Source: Tubulanus polymorphus
Taxonomy: Eukaryota > Nemertea > Palaeonemertea > Tubulaniformes > Tubulanidae
Direction: 5' to 3'
NCBI RefSeq assembly: GCF_964204645.1
Contig: NC_134028.1
Span: 13,505,263-13,569,262 of the forward strand
DNA length: 64,000 bases
Shown here: in pieces, positions 58,101 to 64,000 of the stretch
Position numbering within the stretch: the first letter of the stretch is position 1
Layout: each line of letters opens with the position of its first letter
Translations under genes and position numbers: made by a program
The notes under the pieces: model-generated
Seen by the model: only the letters and a program-made list of their open reading frames with translations
Told to the model about the DNA's origin: nothing
Database searches by the model: none

Positions 58101-59389
58101 ATCGACATTGTCGTTTTTCCGATAGGGGGAATATTTGATACGAAAACGTCTTTTCTCGCGCTGAACGACGTTTTCGCGTCGAAAAGTGCTTTTCCTGACG
58201 ATTTGAGCGCTTTTACGCATCGACATTGTCGTTTTTCCGATAGGGGGAATATTTGATACGAAAACGTCTTTTCTCGCGCTGAACGACGTTTTCGCGTCGA
58301 AAAGTGCTTTTCCTGACGATTTGAGCGCTTTTACGCATCGACATTGTCGTTTTTCCGATAGGGGGAATATTTGATACGAAAACGTCTTTTCTCGCGCTGA
58401 ACGACGTTTTCGCGTCGAAAAGTGCTTTTCCTGACGATTTGAGCGCTTTTACGCATCGACATTGTCGTTTTTCCGATAGGGGGAATATTTGATACGAAAA
58501 CGTCTTTTCTCGCGCTGTACGACGTTTTCGCGTCGAAAAGTGCTTTTCCTGACGATTTGAGCGCTTTTACGCATCGACATTGTCGTTTTTACGATAGGGG
58601 GAGTATTGGATACGAAAACGTCTTTTCTCGCGCTGAACGACGTTTTCGCGTCGAAAAGTGCTTTTCCTGACGATTTGAGCGCTTTTACGCATCGACATTA
58701 TCGTTTTTCCGATCGGGGGAATATTTGATACGAAAACGTCTTTTCTCGCGCTGAACGACGTTTTCGGTCCGAAAAGTGCTTTTCCTGACGATTTGAGCGC
58801 TTTTACGCATCGACATTGTCGTTTTTTCGATAGGAGGAATATTTGATACGAAAACGTCTTTTCTCGCGCTGAACGACGTTTTCGGGTCGAAAAGTACTTT
58901 TCCTGACGATTTGAGCGCTTTTACGCGTCGACATTGTCGTTTTTCCGATAGGGGGAATATTTGATACGAAAACGTCTTTTCTCGCGCTGAACGACGTTTT
59001 CGCGTCGAAAAGTGCTTTTCCTGACGATTTGAGCGCTTTTACGCGTCGACATTGTCGTTTTTCCGATAGGGGGAATATTTGATACGAAAACGTCTTTTCT
59101 CGCGCTGAACGACGTTTTCGCGTCGAAAAGTGCTTTTCCTGACGATTTGAGCGCTTTTACGCATCGACATTGTCGTTTTTCCGATCGGAGGAATATTTGA
59201 TACGAAAACGTCTTTTCTCGCGCTGAACGACGTTTTCGGTCCGAAAAGTGCTTTTCCTGACGATTTGAGTGCTTTTACGCATCGACATTGTCGTTTTTCC
59301 GATCGGAGGAATATTTGATACGAAAACGTCTTTTCTCGCGCTGAACGACGTTTTCGGGTCGAAAAGTACTTTTCCTGACGATTTGAGCG

Positions 59390-62300
59390 CTTTTACGCAT
59401 CGACATTGTCGTTTTTCCGATAGGGGGAATATTTGATACGAAAACGTCTTTTCTCGCGCTGAACGACGTTTTCGGTCCGAAAAGTGCTTTTCCTGACGAT
59501 TTGAGTGCTTTTACGCATCGACATTGTCGTTTTTCCGATCGGGGGAATATTTGATACGAAAACGTCTTTTCTCGCGCTGAACGACGTTTTCGCGTCGAAA
59601 AGTGCTTTTCCTGACGATTTGAGCGCTTTTACGCATCGACATTGTCGTTTTTTCGATAGGAGGAATATTTGATACGAAAACGTCTTTTCTCGCGCTGATC
59701 GACGTTTTCGCGTCGAAAAGTGCTTTTCCTGACGATTTGAGCGCTTTTACGCATCGACATTATCGTTTTTCCGATCGGGGGAATATTTGATACGAAAACG
59801 TCTTTTCTCGCGCTGAACGACGTTTTCGGTCCGAAAAGTGCTTTTCCTGACGATTTGAGCGCTTTTACGCATCGACATTGTCGTTTTTTCGATAGGAGGA
59901 ATATTTGATACGAAAACGTCTTTTCTCGCGCTGAACGACGTTTTCGGGTCGAAAAGTACTTTTCCTGACGATTTGAGCGCTTTTACGCGTCGACATTGTC
60001 GTTTTTCCGATAGGGGGAATATTTGATACGAAAACGTCTTTTCTCGCGCTGAACGACGTTTTCGCGTCGAAAAGTGCTTTTCCTGACGATTTGAGCGCTT
60101 TTACGCGTCGACATTGTCGTTTTTCCGATAGGGGGAATATTTGATACGAAAACGTCTTTTCTCGCGCTGAACGACGTTTTCGGGTCGAAAAGTGCTTTTC
60201 CTGACGATTTGAGCGCTTTTACGCGTCGACATTGTCGTTTTTTCGATAGGGGGAATATTTGATACGAAAACGTCTTTTCTCGCGCTGAACGACGTTTTCG
60301 CGTCGAAAAGTGCTTTTCCTGACGATTTGAGCGCTTTTACGCATCGACATTGTCGTTTTTCCGATCGGAGGAATATTTGATACGAAAACGTCTTTTCTCG
60401 CGCTGAACGACGTTTTCGCGTCGAAAAGTGCTTTTCCTGACGATTTGAGCGCTTTTACGCATCGACATTGTCGTTTTTCCGATAGGGGGAATATTTGATA
60501 CGAAAACGTCTTTTCTCGCGCTGAACGACGTTTTCGGTCCGAAAAGTGCTTTTCCTGACGATTTGAGTGCTTTTTACGCATCGACATTGTCGTTTTTCCG
60601 ATCGGAGGAATATTTGATACGAAAACGTCTTTTCTCGCGCTGAACGACGTTTTCGGTCCGAAAAGTGCTTTTCCTGACGATTTGGGCGCTTTTACGCTTT
60701 TTCCGATAGGGGGAATATTTGATACGAAAACGTCTTTTCTCGCGCAGATCGACGTTTTCGGGCCGAAAAGTGCTTTTCCTGACGATTTGAGCGCTTTTAC
60801 GCATCGACATTGTCGTTTTTCCGATAGGGGGAGTATTCGATACGAAAACGTCTTTTCTCGCGCTGAACGACGTTTTCGGGCCGAAAAGTGCTTTTCCTGA
60901 TGATTTGAGCGCTTTTACGCATCGACATTGTCGTTTTTCCGATAGGGGGAATATTTGATACGAAAACGTCTTTTCTCGCGCTGTACGACGTTTTCGCGTC
61001 GAAAAGTGCTTTTCCTGACGATTTGAGCGCTTTTACGCATCGACATTGTCGTTTTCCCGATAGGGGGGATATTTGATACGAAAACGTCTTTTCTCGCGCT
61101 GAACGACGTTTTCGCGTCGAAAAGTGCTTTTCCTGACGATTTGAGCGCTTTTACGCATCGACATTGTCGTTTTTCCGATAGGGGGAATATTTGATACGAA
61201 AACGACTTTTCTCGCGCTGAACGACGTTTTCGCGTCGAAAAGTGCTTTTCCTGACGATTTGAGCGCTTTTACGCATCGACATTATCGTTTTTCCGATCGG
61301 GGGAATATTTGATACGAAAACGTCTTTTCTCGCGCTGAACGACGTTTTCGGTCCGAAAAGTGCTTTTCCTGACGATTTGAGCGCTTTTACGCATCGACAT
61401 TGTCGTTTTTTCGATAGGAGGAATATTTGATACGAAAACGTCTTTTCTCGCGCTGAACGACGTTTTCGGGTCGAAAAGTACTTTTCCTGACGATTTGAGC
61501 GCTTTTACGCGTCGACATTGTCGTTTTTCCGATAGGGGGAATATTTGATACGAAAACGTCTTTTCTCGCGCTGAACGACGTTTTCGCGTCGAAAAGTGCT
61601 TTTCCTGACGATTTGAGCGCTTTTACGCGTCGACATTGTCGTTTTTCCGATAGGGGGAATATTTGATACGAAAACGTCTTTTCTCGCGCTGAACGACGTT
61701 TTCGGGTCGAAAAGTGCTTTTCCTGACGATTTGAGCGCTTTTACGCGTCGACATTGTCGTTTTTTCGATAGGGGGAATATTTGATACGAAAACGTCTTTT
61801 CTCGCGCTGAACGACGTTTTCGCGTCGAAAAGTGCTTTTCCTGACGATTTGAGCGCTTTTACGCATCGACATTGTCGTTTTTCCGATCGGAGGAATATTT
61901 GATACGAAAACGTCTTTTCTCGCGCTGAACGACGTTTTCGCGTCGAAAAGTGCTTTTCCTGACGATTTGAGCGCTTTTACGCATCGACATTGTCGTTTTT
62001 CCGATAGGGGGAATATTTGATACGAAAACGTCTTTTCTCGCGCTGAACGACGTTTTCGGTCCGAAAAGTGCTTTTCCTGACGATTTGAGTGCTTTTACGC
62101 ATCGACATTGTCGTTTTCCGATCGGAGGAATATTTGATACGAAAACGTCTTTTCTCGCGCTGAACGACGTTTTCGGTCCGAAAAGTGCTTTTCCTGACGA
62201 TTTGAGCGCTTTTACGCTTTTTCCGATAGGGGGAATATTTGATACGAAAACGTCTTTTCTCGCGCAGATCGACGTTTTCGGGCCGAAAAGTGCTTTTCCT

Positions 62301-62430
62301 GACGATTTGAGCGCTTTTACGCATCGACATTGTCGTTTTTCCGATAGGGGGAGTATTCGATACGAAAACGTCTTTTCTCGCGCTGAACGACGTTTTCGGG
62401 CCGAAAAGTGCTTTTCCTCATGATTTGAGC
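59390..62430. repeat. Duplicated 1.52-kb multi-monomer unit
   Basis: Landmarks recur at about 1520-1524 bp: CATTATCGTTTTTCCGATCGG (near 59757 and 61281), GCGCAGATCGACG (60743 and 62264), GGGGGAGTATTCG (60829 and 62349) and CGATAGGGGGGATATTTG (61060 and 62580). The distance equals thirteen monomers with one of them the 105-bp form. Confidence 0.75.
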
Positions 62431-64000
62431 GCTTTTACGCATCGACATTGTCGTTTTTCCGATAGGGGGAATATTTGATACGAAAACGTCTTTTCTCGCG
62501 CTGTACGACGTTTTCGCGTCGAAAAGTGCTTTTCCTGACGATTTGAGCGCTTTTACGCATCGACATTGTCGTTTTCCCGATAGGGGGGATATTTGATACG
62601 AAAACGTCTTTTCTCGCGCTGAACGACGTTTTCGCGTCGAAAAGTGCTTTTCCTGACGATTTGAGCGCTTTTACGCGTCGACATTGTCGTTTTTCCGATA
62701 GGGGGAATATTTGATACGAAAACGTCTTTTCTCGCGCTGAACGACGTTTTCGCGTCGAAAAGTGCTTTTCCTGACGATTTGAGCGCTTTTACGCGTCGAC
62801 ATTGTCGTTTTTCCGATAGGGGGAATATTTGATACGAAAACGTCTTTTCTCGCGCTGAACGACGTTTTCGCGTCGAAAAGTGCTTTTCCTGACGATTTGA
62901 GCGCTTTTACGCATCGACATTGTCGTTTTTCCGATAGGGGGAATATTCGATACGAAAACTTCTTTTCTCGCGCTGAACGACGTTATCGGTCCGAAAAGTG
63001 CTTTTCCTGACGATTTGAGCGCTTTTACGCATCGACATTGTCGTTTTTCCGATAGGGGGAATATTTGATACGAAAACGTCTTTTCTCGCGCTGAACGACG
63101 TTTTCCGTCCGAAAAGTGCTTTTCCTGACGATTTGAGCGCTTTTACGCTTTTTCCGATAGGGGGAATATTCGATACGAAAACGTCTTTTCTCGCGCTGAA
63201 CGACGTTTTCGGTCCGAAAAGTGCTTTTCCTGACGATTTGAGCGCTTTTACGCTTTTTCCGATAGGGGGAATATTTGATACGAAAACGTCTTTTCTCGCG
63301 CTGATCGACGTTTTCGGGCCGAAAAGTGCTTTTCCTGACGATTTGAGCGCTTTTACGCATCGACATTGTCGTTTTTCCGATAGGGGGAATATTTGATACG
63401 AAAACGTCTTTTCTCGCGCTGTACGACGTTTTCGCGTCGAAAAGTGCTTTTCCTGACGATTTGAGCGCTTTTACGCAACGACATTGTCGTTTTTTCCGAT
63501 AGGGGAATATTCGATACGAAAACGTCTTTTCTCGCGCTGAACGACGTTTCGGGCCGAAAAGTGCTTTTCCTGACGATTTGAGTGCTTTTACGCTTTTTCC
63601 GATAGGGGGAATATTCGATACGAAAACGTCTTTTCTCGCGCTGAACGACGTTTTCGCGTCGAAAAGTGCTTTTCCTGACGATTTGAGCGCTTTTACGCTT
63701 TTTCCGATAGGGGGAATATTCGATACGAAAACGTCTTTTCTCGCGCTGAACGACGTTTTCGGTCCAAAAAGTGCTTTTCCTGACGATTTGAGCGCTTTTA
63801 CGTTTTTTTCCGATAGGGGGAATATTTGATACGAAAACGTCTTTTCTCGCGCTGATCGACGTTTTCGGGCCGAAAAGTGCTTTTCCTGACGATTTGAGCG
63901 CTTTTACGCATCGACATTGTCGTTTTTCCGATAGGGGGAATATTCGATACGAAAAACGTCTTTTCTCGCGCTGAACGACGTTTTCGGGCCGAAAAGTGCT

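Larger units (their letters stand above)
55590..64000. repeat. 118/105-bp satellite array, right part
   Basis: About 72 monomers continue in the same orientation and phase after the Ngaro element. To about 62.9 kb they are mainly 118-bp GTCGAC-type and ATCGAC-type monomers. After 62.9 kb the pattern returns to that of blocks A-D (GTTATCGG variant at 62991, 105-bp forms, ACGCAACGACATT near 63475). The array runs off the window end. Confidence 0.97.

Noticed and set aside
18391-64000. CRISPR array (many short repeats)
   Set aside because: Units are contiguous with no unique spacers, are 105-118 bp long and lie in animal-type repeat DNA.
18391-64000. CENP-B box in the monomer
   Set aside because: I compared TTCG-containing words on both strands with the pattern TTCGnnnnAnnCGGG; none fits past the first half.

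Overview
The window looks like heterochromatic DNA from an animal, probably a marine invertebrate (low confidence). The signs are intronless transposon proteins, an AT-rich viral remnant with a capsid and ATPase layout, a Ngaro-type retrotransposon, scattered 'taggcctac' words and a very long tandem satellite. I recognise no ordinary single-copy host gene. Almost everything is mobile-element or repeat sequence, and most coding regions are broken.

Layout. (1) 1-12,850 is a nest of repeats. An inverted pair (283-1072 and 9052-9855) surrounds two unrelated remnants. One is an AT-rich island (about 1300-4512) with decayed genes of the Polinton/adintovirus type: a packaging ATPase, a double-jelly-roll major capsid protein, a zinc-finger ORF and a small hydrophobic ORF. 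The other (about 5487-8407) is a decayed cut-and-paste element resembling ISL2EU, with a SWIM + YqaJ nuclease gene on the + strand converging on a DDE transposase gene on the - strand. A 1.3-kb repeat unit recurs directly (9450-10772 and 11517-12846), with a 276-bp MITE between the copies (10867-11142) that has perfect 42-bp ends and a 7-bp target duplication. (2) 13,051-18,290 is a non-coding 5.2-kb unit bounded by 400-490-bp inverted repeats that carry iterated 18-bp palindromes. A tandem pair of foldback-like elements lies inside it. (3) 18,291-18,390 is a 100-N assembly gap. (4) 18,391-64,000 is a satellite with a 118-bp monomer and a 105-bp variant, roughly 350 copies, very rich in CpG. 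Blocks of 3-9 kb are repeated almost identically, which is higher-order organisation. (5) 50,704-55,589 is a 4.9-kb Ngaro-like DIRS-order retrotransposon inserted in one satellite monomer. It has split direct repeats A1-ORFs-B1-A2-B2, a gag-like ORF, an RT/RNase H ORF and a tyrosine recombinase ORF.

How the parts relate. The Ngaro element is nearly intact: its repeats differ at about one base, gag and RT/RNase H are open, and the recombinase has a frameshift and an Arg-to-His change at the HxxR motif. It is therefore young. Its empty target site can be read from neighbouring monomers. The viral island and the ISL2EU-like element are old. The long open frames in the satellite on both strands come from the 105-bp variant being a multiple of three and are not credible genes.

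Quality warning: from about 29.5 to 40.7 kb, and again after 63.4 kb, the satellite has many one-base insertions and deletions in homopolymers that its near-identical copies lack. This suggests unpolished long-read consensus. Copy number and order in the satellite should be treated as provisional.
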